Assembly (NCBI RefSeq): GCF_000013645.1
Contig: NC_007951.1
Coordinates: 4,340,001-4,404,000, forward strand
DNA length: 64,000 nt
Direction: 5' to 3'
Source of the DNA: Paraburkholderia xenovorans LB400
GTDB lineage: Bacteria; Pseudomonadota; Gammaproteobacteria; Burkholderiales; Burkholderiaceae
Within the stretch, counting starts at the first letter, position 1. Each line of letters begins with the position of its first letter. A program made the position numbers and the translations under genes. The notes under the pieces are model-generated. The model made no database searches and was not told where the DNA came from. It saw only the letters and a list, made by a program, of their open reading frames with translations. This document shows, piece by piece, positions 9,925 to 18,088 of this stretch.

Positions 9925-11786
9925 CGCACGACTCCCGGATGGCTTCTCGCGTTCGCGGCAATCGTCATCTTCTTCGCGCCGGCGCTGGTGGAGAGTTTCT
10001 TGACCGTGGCAGGCGTGGCGGGCGCGGTCGGCGCCGGCGGGGCCGAGTCGTCTGACACCACCATCTGCTTGACCGGCATGTCCGGCGGCACGTTCAGCGA
10101 GCGCAGCGTATCGCCGACGATGCTGGAGAACACCGGGCCCGACACCTGACCACCGAAGTGGCTGCCCGCGGTCGGTTCGTCGACCGAAACGGCCACGACG
10201 ATGCGCGGATTCGGCATGGGCGCCATGCCGACGAACGACGCGCGATATTTGGAGTGGTCGTAGCCGTGCGCGCCGTGCTTGTACGCCGTGCCGCTCTTGC
10301 CGCCGACGCGATAGCCCGGCACCGCCGCATCCGGCGAGGTGCCGCCCGGCGCCGTGACGGTTTCGAGCATGGCGCGCACTTCGCGAGCGGTAGTGGGCGC
10401 GAAGATCTGCGGGCCGGTGGCCGGCTGATCGCCAGGCGTGCGGAAGATCGACACCGGCATGATCTCGCCGTCATGCGCGATCGCGGTGTAAGCGCGGCCC
10501 AACTGGAACAGCGACACCGACAGACCATAGCCGTACGACATGGTGGCCTGCTCGATGCGGCGCCAGCTCTTCCACGGACGCAGACGGCCAGCCGCCGCGC
10601 CCGGGAAGCCGACCTTCGGCGCCTGGCCGAGACCGATGCTGGTGTACATGTTCCACATCTCTTCGGGCTTGAGCTGCATGGCGATCTTCGTCGCGCCGAT
10701 GTTGCTCGACTTCTGGATCACGCCGCCCACGGTCAGCACGCCGAACGCGCTGTCGTCGGTAATCGGCGCGCCGTCGAGCACGAAACGGCCGCCGCCTGTA
10801 TCAACCAGTGTAGTCGGCGTGACACGGTGCAGATCGAGCGCGAGCGAGACCGTGAACGGCTTCATGATCGAGCCGGGTTCGAACGTGTCGGTCAGGATGC
10901 GGTTGCGCAACTGGTCGCCGGTCAGGTGAGTGCGGTCGTTCGGGTTGTACGTGGGGTAATTGACGAGCGCCAGTACTTCGCCGGTGCGCACGTCGATCAC
11001 CATTGCCGCGCCGGCCTTCGCCTTGAATTTTTCGACGGCCGCCTTCAGGTTCGTATAAGCGATGTACTGAATCTTGCTGTCGATCGAGAGATCCACGTCC
11101 TGGCCGTTGTGCGGCACGACCTGCTCGTCCACGTCCTCGATGATGTGGCCCATGCGGTCCTTGATCACGCGGCGGCTGCCCGACACGCCGGCGAGCAGCT
11201 TCTGGTCGCCGAGTTCGACGCCTTCCTGGCCTTCGTCTTCCACGTTGGTAAAGCCGATCAGGTGGGCCGTGATCTCGCCTTCCGGATAGAAGCGCTTGTA
11301 CTCGTCGCGCGAGTAAATGCCGGGAATCTCCAGCGCGGTGACTTTTTCCGCAATGTCCACCGGCACCTGGCGTTTCACGTAGACGAAGTTTTTGTCTTCC
11401 GACAACTTGGTGCGCAGTTCCTTGTTCGTCATGCCGAGCAGCTTGCCGAGCGAAGTCAGCTTGTCGGCGCCGAGGTCGTCCGGCACCGATTCGGGAATCG
11501 CCCAGATCGCGCGCACCGGCAGACTCGTGGCCAGCACGAGACCGTTGCGGTCGAGAATCTTGCCGCGCGTAGCCGGCAGTTCGAGGCGGCGCTGATAGCG
11601 GATTTCACCCTGCTTCTGATAGAACGCGTTGCCCGGGCCCTGAATCCAGAAGGCGCGCGCGGTGAGCGCGACGAACGCCATGAAAAGCATGAACACGACG
11701 AGCTTGGAGCGCCACATTGGCAGGCGCACCGACAGGATCGGGTTGGCCGAGAAAGCCACGCTCTTGCGAGCCGACGATTTTTTCAT
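9921..11786 (-). CDS. ftsI: Septal peptidoglycan transpeptidase FtsI (PBP3)
   Basis: Class B penicillin-binding protein that cross-links septal peptidoglycan. It has a short basic cytoplasmic tail, one membrane anchor (about residues 28-48) and a periplasmic transpeptidase domain. The active-site motifs are SIMK (Ser306, Lys309), SSN (360-362) and KSGT (497-500). The C-terminus is a Pro/Ala-rich then basic tail of roughly 40 residues after the catalytic domain, longer than strictly needed. It is coupled by ATGA overlaps to ftsL upstream and murE downstream, and partners FtsW in the divisome. Confidence 0.97.
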   Translation of the reverse strand: MKKSSARKSVAFSANPILSVRLPMWRSKLVVFMLFMAFVALTARAFWIQGPGNAFYQKQGEIRYQRRLELPATRGKILDRNGLVLATSLPVRAIWAIPESVPDDLGADKLTSLGKLLGMTNKELRTKLSEDKNFVYVKRQVPVDIAEKVTALEIPGIYSRDEYKRFYPEGEITAHLIGFTNVEDEGQEGVELGDQKLLAGVSGSRRVIKDRMGHIIEDVDEQVVPHNGQDVDLSIDSKIQYIAYTNLKAAVEKFKAKAGAAMVIDVRTGEVLALVNYPTYNPNDRTHLTGDQLRNRILTDTFEPGSIMKPFTVSLALDLHRVTPTTLVDTGGGRFVLDGAPITDDSAFGVLTVGGVIQKSSNIGATKIAMQLKPEEMWNMYTSIGLGQAPKVGFPGAAAGRLRPWKSWRRIEQATMSYGYGLSVSLFQLGRAYTAIAHDGEIMPVSIFRTPGDQPATGPQIFAPTTAREVRAMLETVTAPGGTSPDAAVPGYRVGGKSGTAYKHGAHGYDHSKYRASFVGMAPMPNPRIVVAVSVDEPTAGSHFGGQVSGPVFSSIVGDTLRSLNVPPDMPVKQMVVSDDSAPPAPTAPATPATVKKLSTSAGAKKMTIAANARSHPGVVR

Positions 11787-12133
11787 CGCACGCCTCCGCG
11801 ACGGGTCGCCGCCGGCGCCGATGCGGGGCCGGAAGTCGGGATCGGCGCGTCTTCAGCTTTCACCGCGCCCGGATCGAGCGTGAGGTACTGGGTACGGCCG
11901 GTCGTAACCGATTGCATCTTCAGGGAATCAGTGGCGATCTGCTCGATGCGCGAGGTTTTCGACAACGCGCTCTGCTGATACTGAAGTTGCGAATAGTCCT
12001 GCTGCAACTGGCGCTCCTGCGATTGAGCGCGCTGCAACTGGATAAAGATCTGGCGCTGCTGATTGGTGGCGTTGACGACCGACAAGGCGCAGCCCATCAC
12101 GATAATCAGCAGGAAGATATTGAGGCGGTTCAT
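11783..12133 (-). CDS. ftsL: Cell division protein FtsL
   Basis: Small bitopic divisome protein that with FtsB and FtsQ activates FtsWI. The 116-residue product has an N-terminal hydrophobic segment (about residues 4-22), then a Gln-rich heptad-like stretch typical of the FtsL coiled coil (about 24-65). An Ala/Pro-rich tail follows. Sequence conservation in FtsL is low, so the call leans on size, topology and the fixed position between rsmH and ftsI. Both junctions are ATGA overlaps. Confidence 0.92.
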   Translation of the reverse strand: MNRLNIFLLIIVMGCALSVVNATNQQRQIFIQLQRAQSQERQLQQDYSQLQYQQSALSKTSRIEQIATDSLKMQSVTTGRTQYLTLDPGAVKAEDAPIPTSGPASAPAATRRGGVR

Positions 12134-13083
12134 GGTGCGATCCGCTCCGCCACGCGCATCACGGCAGAACGGGCGCGCGGGTTCGCGGCGACTTCAGCGT
12201 CGCTCGCGAACACGCGGCCGATGATCTTGAGCGGAGGGCTCGGCAGATCGACTGCGCGAATCGGCAGACGGCGGTCCACCGCCGGCGTACTCGCGTGCGC
12301 CTGCATGAATCGCTTGACGATCCGGTCTTCGAGCGAATGAAAGCTGATGACCACCAGCCGCCCCCCTTGCTCCAACAGCGACAACGCCGCTTCTAAAACG
12401 ACTTGCAGCTCCGCAAGCTCTTGATTGATGTGAATCCGTATAGCTTGAAAGGTGCGGGTTGCCGGATCCTTGCCCTTCTCACGGGTCTTGACGACGTTAG
12501 CCACGATTTGGGCAAGCTCGCCCGTGCTGACGAGAGGCCCAAGACGGTCGGACTCTGCCCGGCGAGCAACAAGCGCCTTTGCAATCTGAAAAGCAAACCG
12601 TTCTTCCCCATAATCTCGTATCACCTCCGTCAATTCCTGCACCGTGGCCCGCGCCAGCCAGTCAGCCGCCGATTCGCCGCGCGTCGGGTCCATCCGCATG
12701 TCGAGCGGGCCGTCGGCGCGAAAGCTGAAGCCCCGCTCCGGATCGTCGACTTGCGGCGACGATACGCCCAGATCCAATAAAACGCCCGACACCCGCCCTA
12801 CGCCGCGCTCCGCCATTGCGGTGCGCAGTGAAGCAAAACTCTCGTGCACGATGCCAAAGCGCGGATCCGTGATTTGCTGAGCCGTGGCGATGGCGAGCGG
12901 GTCTTTGTCGAAAGCGATCAGACGCCCCGACTCACCCAACTTCTCCAACACCAGCCGGCTATGACCACCGCGCCCGAACGTGCCGTCCACATACACGCCG
13001 TCCGCGCGCGTGACCAGCGCCTGAACCGCTTCTTCCAGCAGCACCGTGCGATGCTGCAATTCATTTCCCATCGCAGGTGCCAT
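12130..13083 (-). CDS. rsmH: 16S rRNA m4C1402 methyltransferase RsmH (MraW)
   Basis: SAM-dependent methyltransferase that N4-methylates C1402 in the 16S decoding site. The 317-residue product has the SAM-binding VDGTFGRGGHS signature near residue 32, LLDLGVSSPQ, and VISFHSLEDR near the C-terminus. Two starts are possible: ATG 13083 (MAPAMGNEL) or ATG 13071 (MGNELQHRT). Neither has a strong ribosome site; relatives I remember start near MGNE, so 13071 may be the true start. It sits 15 bases after mraZ and overlaps ftsL. Confidence 0.95.
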   Translation of the reverse strand: MAPAMGNELQHRTVLLEEAVQALVTRADGVYVDGTFGRGGHSRLVLEKLGESGRLIAFDKDPLAIATAQQITDPRFGIVHESFASLRTAMAERGVGRVSGVLLDLGVSSPQVDDPERGFSFRADGPLDMRMDPTRGESAADWLARATVQELTEVIRDYGEERFAFQIAKALVARRAESDRLGPLVSTGELAQIVANVVKTREKGKDPATRTFQAIRIHINQELAELQVVLEAALSLLEQGGRLVVISFHSLEDRIVKRFMQAHASTPAVDRRLPIRAVDLPSPPLKIIGRVFASDAEVAANPRARSAVMRVAERIAP

Positions 13084-13098
13084 ATATGTAAACCGCGA

Positions 13099-13527
13099 TC
13101 AGAACGTGAAATCTTTCAAGGCATCGGGCATGCCCTCTGCCATTGCCGCCTGTTCCTTCGCGGTGTATGTCTGTGCATCCCACAACTCGAAGTGACGGCC
13201 CATGCCGAGCAAGGTCACTTCTTTTGCCAGCCCGCCGGCCGTGCGCAATTCCGGCGACACGAGCACGCGCCCCGCGCCGTCCATATCCACGTCCATTGCG
13301 TTGCCGAGAAAAATGCGTTTCCACCAGGTCGCGTTCATGGGCAGCTTGTCGACCTTGTCGCGAAAGATTTCCCACTCCGGGCGCGGAAAGAGCAACAGGC
13401 AGCCGTCCGGGTGCCTGGTGATCGTCACCCGGCCCTCTGCCTGTGTTTGCAGCGCATCCCGATACCGAGAGGGAATAGACATCCGCCCTTTCGCATCGAG
13501 CGTCAGCGCCGACGCCCCTTGGAACAC
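13099..13527 (-). CDS. mraZ: Transcriptional regulator MraZ, GTG start
   Basis: AbrB-like DNA-binding protein that represses its own dcw operon and is first in the cluster. The 142-residue product has two tandem SpoVT-AbrB-type half domains, seen as LDAKGRMSIPSRYRD near residue 10 and MDGAGRVLVSPELR near residue 83. Translation starts at GTG 13527, with GGGGAGAG at suitable spacing; there is no competing ATG nearby. The leader upstream carries a repeat array that matches the expected MraZ operator (see 13601-13635). Confidence 0.96.
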   Translation of the reverse strand: MFQGASALTLDAKGRMSIPSRYRDALQTQAEGRVTITRHPDGCLLLFPRPEWEIFRDKVDKLPMNATWWKRIFLGNAMDVDMDGAGRVLVSPELRTAGGLAKEVTLLGMGRHFELWDAQTYTAKEQAAMAEGMPDALKDFTF

Positions 13528-13600
13528 TTCGCTCTCCCCTGTGACGCGTTTGCGCCCGCTGCCCGATTCGTGAAAATCTACCCGAAACTGCCTGTGAGAT

Positions 13601-13635
13601 CACACAAAAATACACTTTCTCACACTGTCTCCCAC
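13601..13635 (-). promoter_or_regulatory. Probable MraZ operator: four boxes at 10-bp spacing
   Basis: Read on the minus strand, GTGGG, GTGTG, GTGTA and GTGTG start exactly ten bases apart (13635, 13625, 13615, 13605), each followed by a 5-base spacer. MraZ proteins are known to bind TGGG-type repeats with 5-base spacers ahead of mraZ. The first box overlaps the end of the -10 element and the others cover the transcription start and early leader, which fits repression. Confidence 0.75.
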
Positions 13636-13662
13636 TTTAGAGGAACGCTAAACAGGGGTCAA
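13634..13662 (-). promoter_or_regulatory. Promoter of the dcw cluster (mraZ promoter)
   Basis: On the minus strand TTGACC (13662-13657) and TAAAGT (13639-13634) are separated by exactly 17 bases, a near-consensus sigma70 arrangement. The start point would fall near 13627, about 100 bases ahead of the mraZ GTG. It is the only strong promoter seen for the whole mraZ-ddl series. Confidence 0.75.
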
Positions 13663-13947
13663 GGGAGATGCGCGCTTTTGCGACGAATTTTGTTTGTTAG
13701 AACAAGGACTTAGCGCGACTCCTTCACGTCAGACATAAAACGGAAAACCGTTATAAATGAATGAGCTAGTGCAACTTGTGAAGGTGATACGTGAAAAGTG
13801 CAGGGGAAAGGCGCGGAATGAAAGAGATCGTCAAGCGGGATCGGGAGGTGTCGGCTGGCGTTTCCGGTACTTCAGGCGACGGCGCACGAGGCGCCGTCCC
13901 ACTTTCGGCGGGTACGTGAGCGGAGCGCTCGAACTGATATCTCGAGC
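13663..13947. other. Gap between the dcw promoter and coq7
   Basis: No gene is supported here. A 64-codon reading frame on the plus strand has Arg-rich shadow-like composition and no family match that I recognise. A perfect 8-bp stem with a 5-base loop (GACGGCGC / GCGCCGTC, 13878-13898) lies about 50 bases past the coq7 stop. It has no T-run, so it is at best a weak terminator or an RNA 3'-end stabiliser. Confidence 0.5.
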
Positions 13948-14586
13948 TTAAATGTAATAAGCGGTACGGGTCATGACTTTCGACACGGCGCGCATCAGTC
14001 CGCGCACGGGGAACGGCAATTCGATCCCGCCGGCTTCCATTGCGGCCTTGCCATGTTCCACCTCGTCCACCCGCATCTGCTCGACGATCGCGCGCGACTC
14101 GCGGTCGGCTTCCGGCAACTGCTCCAGATGACTATCCAGATGCTGCTCCACCTGGCGCTCGGTTTCAGCCATGAAGCCCAGGCTGACACGGTCGCCCATG
14201 CGCCCCGCTGCCAGGCCGATTGCCAGCGCGCCGGTGTACCAGAGCGGGTTCAACAGACTGGGACGCGAGTCGAGCGCTTCCAGACGCTTCGCAGTCCATG
14301 CGAGGTGATCTTCCTCCTCGATTGCCGCGTGATTGAACACGGCGCGCAACGAAGGCGACCTGGTCGCGAGTTTCTGAGCCTGGTAGAGCGCCTGGGCGCA
14401 CACCTCGCCGACATGGTTCACGCGCATCAATCCAGCCGAATGCGCACGCTCCGCCGGTGAGAGTTCGGGCGCCGCTTCCGTCACCGCTGATTCTTGCGGC
14501 ACCGGCAACGGACGGCTCATTCGCGACACGCCAGTCATTGAGCGTAAACCCCGATCAAACTCGCTAATCAACTCGTCCAGAAACAT
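13948..14586 (-). CDS. coq7: Ubiquinone biosynthesis di-iron hydroxylase Coq7
   Basis: Membrane-associated di-iron monooxygenase for the last ring hydroxylation in ubiquinone synthesis (the UbiF/Coq7 step). The 212-residue product has the full ferritin-like ligand set: Glu61, then Glu91 with His94 (ExxH), Glu143, and Glu175 with His178 (second ExxH). The LMRVNHVGEVCAQALYQ block is diagnostic. The gene stands alone between the dcw promoter and the porin gene and is transcribed leftward. This di-iron type replaces the flavin-type UbiF of enterobacteria in many betaproteobacteria. Confidence 0.95.
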   Translation of the reverse strand: MFLDELISEFDRGLRSMTGVSRMSRPLPVPQESAVTEAAPELSPAERAHSAGLMRVNHVGEVCAQALYQAQKLATRSPSLRAVFNHAAIEEEDHLAWTAKRLEALDSRPSLLNPLWYTGALAIGLAAGRMGDRVSLGFMAETERQVEQHLDSHLEQLPEADRESRAIVEQMRVDEVEHGKAAMEAGGIELPFPVRGLMRAVSKVMTRTAYYI

Positions 14587-14798
14587 TCAACGCCCCCTTG
14601 TTCGCCCACCGCTTCATCGATCCGCCAGGTCCGTGCCATAAGGCTTTACGGCTGAATTCGGACTGTGCGGAAACCTTCGAACCGCGTGAATCAGGCGGCC
14701 AATTCCTGATTTTAGACCATGTTGCGTAAACGAAACAGGAGCCTTCCCGCCCCGCTCCTTTTTCTTTGTGCCATGTAGGCCTTTTGTTACATTACGTG

Positions 14799-14842
14799 CA
14801 ACTTCTCGCGAAGTTGGACAAGCAAGGCCTCAACGCTAGATA
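14799..14842 (+). promoter_or_regulatory. Porin promoter with a palindrome over the -35
   Basis: TTGGAC (14814-14819) and TAGATA (14837-14842) are 17 bases apart and about 45 bases ahead of the porin ATG. A perfect inverted repeat, CAACTTC-TCGC-GAAGTTG (14799-14816), overlaps the first bases of the -35 box and could be a repressor or activator site. The rest of the 302-base gap between coq7 and the porin holds nothing else I can support. Confidence 0.6.
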
Positions 14843-14888
14843 AATATTCGCCTTGTACAAAAGATTCGTAATCCTTGGAGATCATTCG

Positions 14889-16058
14889 ATGAAAAAGTCG
14901 CTTCTCGCTCTCGCAGCACTGGGCGCATTCGCAGGCGTCGCACATGCTCAGAGCAGCGTGACCCTGTACGGTATCATTGACGAAGGCTTCAACATCAACA
15001 CCAACTCGGGTGGCAAGCACCTGTACAACCTGTCGAGCGGCGTTCTGCAAGGCTCGCGTTGGGGTCTGCGCGGCACGGAAGACCTGGGTGGCGGTTTGAA
15101 GGCCATCTTCGTGTTGGAAAACGGCTTTGACGTGAACAACGGCAAGCTCGGTCAAGGTGGCCTGATGTTCGGTCGTCAAGCCTACGTCGGCCTGTCGAGC
15201 CAGTTCGGTACGGTCACGCTGGGTCGTCAGTACGACTCCGTGGTTGACTACGTTGGTCCGCTGGAAGCCGGCGACCAGTGGGGCGGCTACATCGCTGCTC
15301 ACCCGGGCGATATCGACAACTTCAACAACGCGTACCGCACCAACAACACGGTCAAGTTCACGAGCGCAAACTACGGCGGCCTGACGTTCGGCGGCACGTA
15401 CAGCTTCGGCGGCATCGCGGGCAACGTCACGTCGAACCAGATCTGGTCGTTGGGCGCTGGCTACAACAACGGTCCCCTCGTTTTGGGCGTTGCTTACTTG
15501 AACGCACGCACCCCGGCAGCTTCGGGTGGCCTGTTCAACAACGGCGGTACGGCTACGACGGCAGCAGGTGCTGTGACGTCGCCGGTCTACGCTGGCTTCT
15601 CGTCGGCTAACACGTACCAGGTCATCGGTGCAGGCGGTGCATACACGTTCGGCGCAGCAACGGTCGGCGTGACGTACTCGAACATCCGCTTCGGCAACCT
15701 GGGCGCTTCGTTCGCGTCGCCGTTCAAGGGCCAGTCGGCTACGTTCAACAACGCCGAACTGAACTTCAAGTATCAGTTGACCCCGGCATTGCTGGTCGGC
15801 GCAGCGTATGACTACACGCGCGGCGCGGAAATCAACGGCAACTCGCGTGCTCAGTACCACCAGGGCGCAGTTGGCGTGGACTACTTCCTGTCCAAGCGCA
15901 CGGACGTGTACGTGACGGGTGTGTACCAACACGCTCTGGGCGACACGGTCACGGCAGCGGGCAACGTGGTCGACGCAACGGCAGGCATCAACGGCCTGAC
16001 GGGTTCGTCGAACCAGAATCAGTTCACGGCTCGCGTCGGTATCCGCCACAAGTTCTAA
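14889..16058 (+). CDS. General (OmpC-type) outer-membrane porin
   Basis: Trimeric beta-barrel diffusion porin of the Burkholderia/Neisseria type (porin_4 family). The 389-residue precursor starts with a 19-20-residue signal peptide (MKKSLLALAALGAF..., cleavage after AHA). QSSVTLYGIIDEGF, SRWGLRGTEDLGGGLKAIF and GRQAYVGLSS follow, all typical of these porins, and it ends in the C-terminal Phe (RHKF) used by the BAM complex. The ATG at 14889 has TTGGAGA upstream. Codon use is strongly biased to favoured codons, as in a highly expressed gene. A solid terminator follows. Exact substrate preference cannot be read from sequence. Confidence 0.95.
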   Translation: MKKSLLALAALGAFAGVAHAQSSVTLYGIIDEGFNINTNSGGKHLYNLSSGVLQGSRWGLRGTEDLGGGLKAIFVLENGFDVNNGKLGQGGLMFGRQAYVGLSSQFGTVTLGRQYDSVVDYVGPLEAGDQWGGYIAAHPGDIDNFNNAYRTNNTVKFTSANYGGLTFGGTYSFGGIAGNVTSNQIWSLGAGYNNGPLVLGVAYLNARTPAASGGLFNNGGTATTAAGAVTSPVYAGFSSANTYQVIGAGGAYTFGAATVGVTYSNIRFGNLGASFASPFKGQSATFNNAELNFKYQLTPALLVGAAYDYTRGAEINGNSRAQYHQGAVGVDYFLSKRTDVYVTGVYQHALGDTVTAAGNVVDATAGINGLTGSSNQNQFTARVGIRHKF

Positions 16059-16085
16059 TAAGTCGTAATAAAGCAGTTTGCCTCC

Positions 16086-16110
16086 AAGGCGCCTTCGGGC
16101 GCCTTTTTTT
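16086..16110 (+). terminator. Rho-independent terminator of the porin gene
   Basis: AAGGCGCC-TTCG-GGCGCCTT is a perfect 8-bp stem with a stable UUCG-type tetraloop, followed by a run of T residues, 28 bases after the porin stop. Confidence 0.92.
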
Positions 16111-16171
16111 ATGGCGCTGCGCTGCGTACTGCTGCGGACGGCATTCGCACGGCAACGGTGACGCAGAAGTG

Positions 16172-16207
16172 AAAAAAGCCCGGCAGATTTTCATCTGCCG
16201 GGCTTTT
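16172..16207. terminator. Bidirectional terminator between porin and fadD
   Basis: A perfect 15-bp stem (16174-16188 with 16193-16207, loop TTTC) has A-runs on one side and T-runs on the other, so it can work on both strands. It lies about 60 bases past the end of fadD on the minus strand and is a second barrier for porin transcripts. Confidence 0.88.
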
Positions 16208-16268
16208 GCCGTTTACCGCTATACGCTACTTCATGCCCGCTTCGTGTGTGATCGGCACGCGATCCCGC

Positions 16269-17942
16269 CTACGCCCGCCCGTCACGCAACTCCCGGCGCA
16301 GTATCTTGCCGACGTTGCTCTTCGGCAGTTCCGTGCGGAATTCGACGATCTTCGGCCGCTTGTAACCGGTCAGTTGCTGCTTGCAGTACGCAAAGATGTC
16401 CGCATCGGTAAGAGCCTGATCCTTCTTCACGACGAACAGTTTCACCGCCTCGCCCGAATGCTGATCGGGCACGCCGACCGCGGCGACTTCGAACACGCCC
16501 GGCAGTTTGGCGACCACGTCTTCGATTTCGTTCGGATAGACATTGAAACCGGACACCAGAATCATGTCCTTCTTGCGGTCGACGATCTTGACGAAGCCGC
16601 GTTCGTTCATCAGGCCGACATCGCCCGATTTAAAGAAGCCATCCTCCGTCATCACTTTCGCCGTTTCGTCGGGCCGGTTCCAATAACCTGCCATGACCTG
16701 CGGGCCACGGATGCAGATTTCGCCCGGCTGGCCGAGTGGCACTTCGTTGCCTTCGTCGTCTCGAATCGAGATTTCCGTCGACGGCAGCGGCAAACCGATC
16801 GTCCCGCTGTATTCGGTGACGGTCACCGGATTGCAGGTCACGCACGGCGACGTTTCCGACAAGCCGTAGCCTTCAATGATCGGCGTGTGCGTCTGCTCGT
16901 ACCAGCGCCTGGCCACAGCCTCCTGTACCGCCATACCGCCGCCGTTCGCAGCGATCAGCTTCGAAAAATCGAGCTTATGGAAATCGGGGCTATTCAACAT
17001 CGCGTTGTAGAGCGTGTTGACGGCGGGAATGGTCGTGATCGCATACCCTTCGAGCGCCTTGATCATGCCCGGAATGTCGCGCGGATTCGGAATCAGCACG
17101 CCAAGGCCGCCGGTACGGATTGTCAGCAACCCGCAGACCGTCAACGCAAACACGTGATACAAAGGCAATGCAACCACGGTGATGAACTGATCGATATCAG
17201 TACGATTCGCGCGCACCGGATCGAGCCAGACTTCCGACTGCAGCACGTTGGCGATCAGGTTCCGATGCAGCAGCGTCGCGCCCTTGGCCACGCCCGTCGT
17301 GCCGCCCGTGTACTGGAGAAACGCGACATCGTTCGGACCTTGCTGGACCGGCTCGAAATTCTGGCGTCCACCTTGCGCGATCGCGGTATTGAACCTGACG
17401 TGACCTGGCAGGCTCCACGCCGGCACCATCTTCTTCACCTTGCGCACGACGAAGTTCACCAGCGTGCCCTTCAGCCCCATCAGATCGCCCATCGCGGCCA
17501 CGACAACATGCTTGACCGAGGTGTTGCGTACGATCGCCTGCAGCGTGACGGCGAAGTTCTCGAGCAGAATGATCGCCTCGGCGCCACTGTCCTTGAGCTG
17601 ATGCTCCAACTCACGCGGGGTGTAAAGCGGGTTCACGTTCACGACCACGTAGCCCGCGCGCAGGATAGCGGCAATCGCCACCGGATATTGCAGCACGTTC
17701 GGCATCATGATCGCAATGCGTGCGCCGCGGGCCAAGCCCTTCGACTGAAGCCATGCGGCGAGTTTGCGCGAAAGCACGTCGAGCTCGCCGTAGCTGATTT
17801 CCTTGCCCATGCAGACGAACGCCGGCTTGGCGCGGTGGTCGCGGAATGCTTCTTCGAGCAGTTCTCCGACCGACGAGTAGCGGCTTGGGTCAATCTCTGC
17901 GGGAACGCCGGGTGGATAAGATTTCAGCCAGATTTTGTCCAT
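16269..17942 (-). CDS. fadD: Long-chain fatty acid--CoA ligase
   Basis: Adenylate-forming enzyme that activates imported fatty acids to acyl-CoA at the inner membrane, the entry to beta-oxidation. The 557-residue product has the AMP-binding loop YTGGTTGVAKGA (residues 211-222), GYGLSETSPCV, and the VDRKKDMILVSGFNVYPNEIE hinge region; length and motifs match FadD closely. The ATG at 17942 has an excellent GGAGGAGA site. A 12-codon mini-ORF (17996-17958) ends 15 bases upstream of the ATG. Confidence 0.95.
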   Translation of the reverse strand: MDKIWLKSYPPGVPAEIDPSRYSSVGELLEEAFRDHRAKPAFVCMGKEISYGELDVLSRKLAAWLQSKGLARGARIAIMMPNVLQYPVAIAAILRAGYVVVNVNPLYTPRELEHQLKDSGAEAIILLENFAVTLQAIVRNTSVKHVVVAAMGDLMGLKGTLVNFVVRKVKKMVPAWSLPGHVRFNTAIAQGGRQNFEPVQQGPNDVAFLQYTGGTTGVAKGATLLHRNLIANVLQSEVWLDPVRANRTDIDQFITVVALPLYHVFALTVCGLLTIRTGGLGVLIPNPRDIPGMIKALEGYAITTIPAVNTLYNAMLNSPDFHKLDFSKLIAANGGGMAVQEAVARRWYEQTHTPIIEGYGLSETSPCVTCNPVTVTEYSGTIGLPLPSTEISIRDDEGNEVPLGQPGEICIRGPQVMAGYWNRPDETAKVMTEDGFFKSGDVGLMNERGFVKIVDRKKDMILVSGFNVYPNEIEDVVAKLPGVFEVAAVGVPDQHSGEAVKLFVVKKDQALTDADIFAYCKQQLTGYKRPKIVEFRTELPKSNVGKILRRELRDGRA

Positions 17943-18088
17943 GCAGCGTCTCCTCCTTTATTTTCGAATGGTCGTGCTAAAAACGCATCGTAGCATGGGC
18001 ACCTCTCGGTTATTTGCGAAAAGCGGCCGGGTTAGACTGCAGCCTCGAACCCTCAGAAGACGAGCACCGCTCGGCGATTGAAGGTATT

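Noticed and set aside
13757..13951. A 64-codon plus-strand frame between the dcw promoter and coq7
   Set aside because: Arg-rich, without a ribosome site or known relatives, and it runs into the 3' end of coq7 on the other strand.
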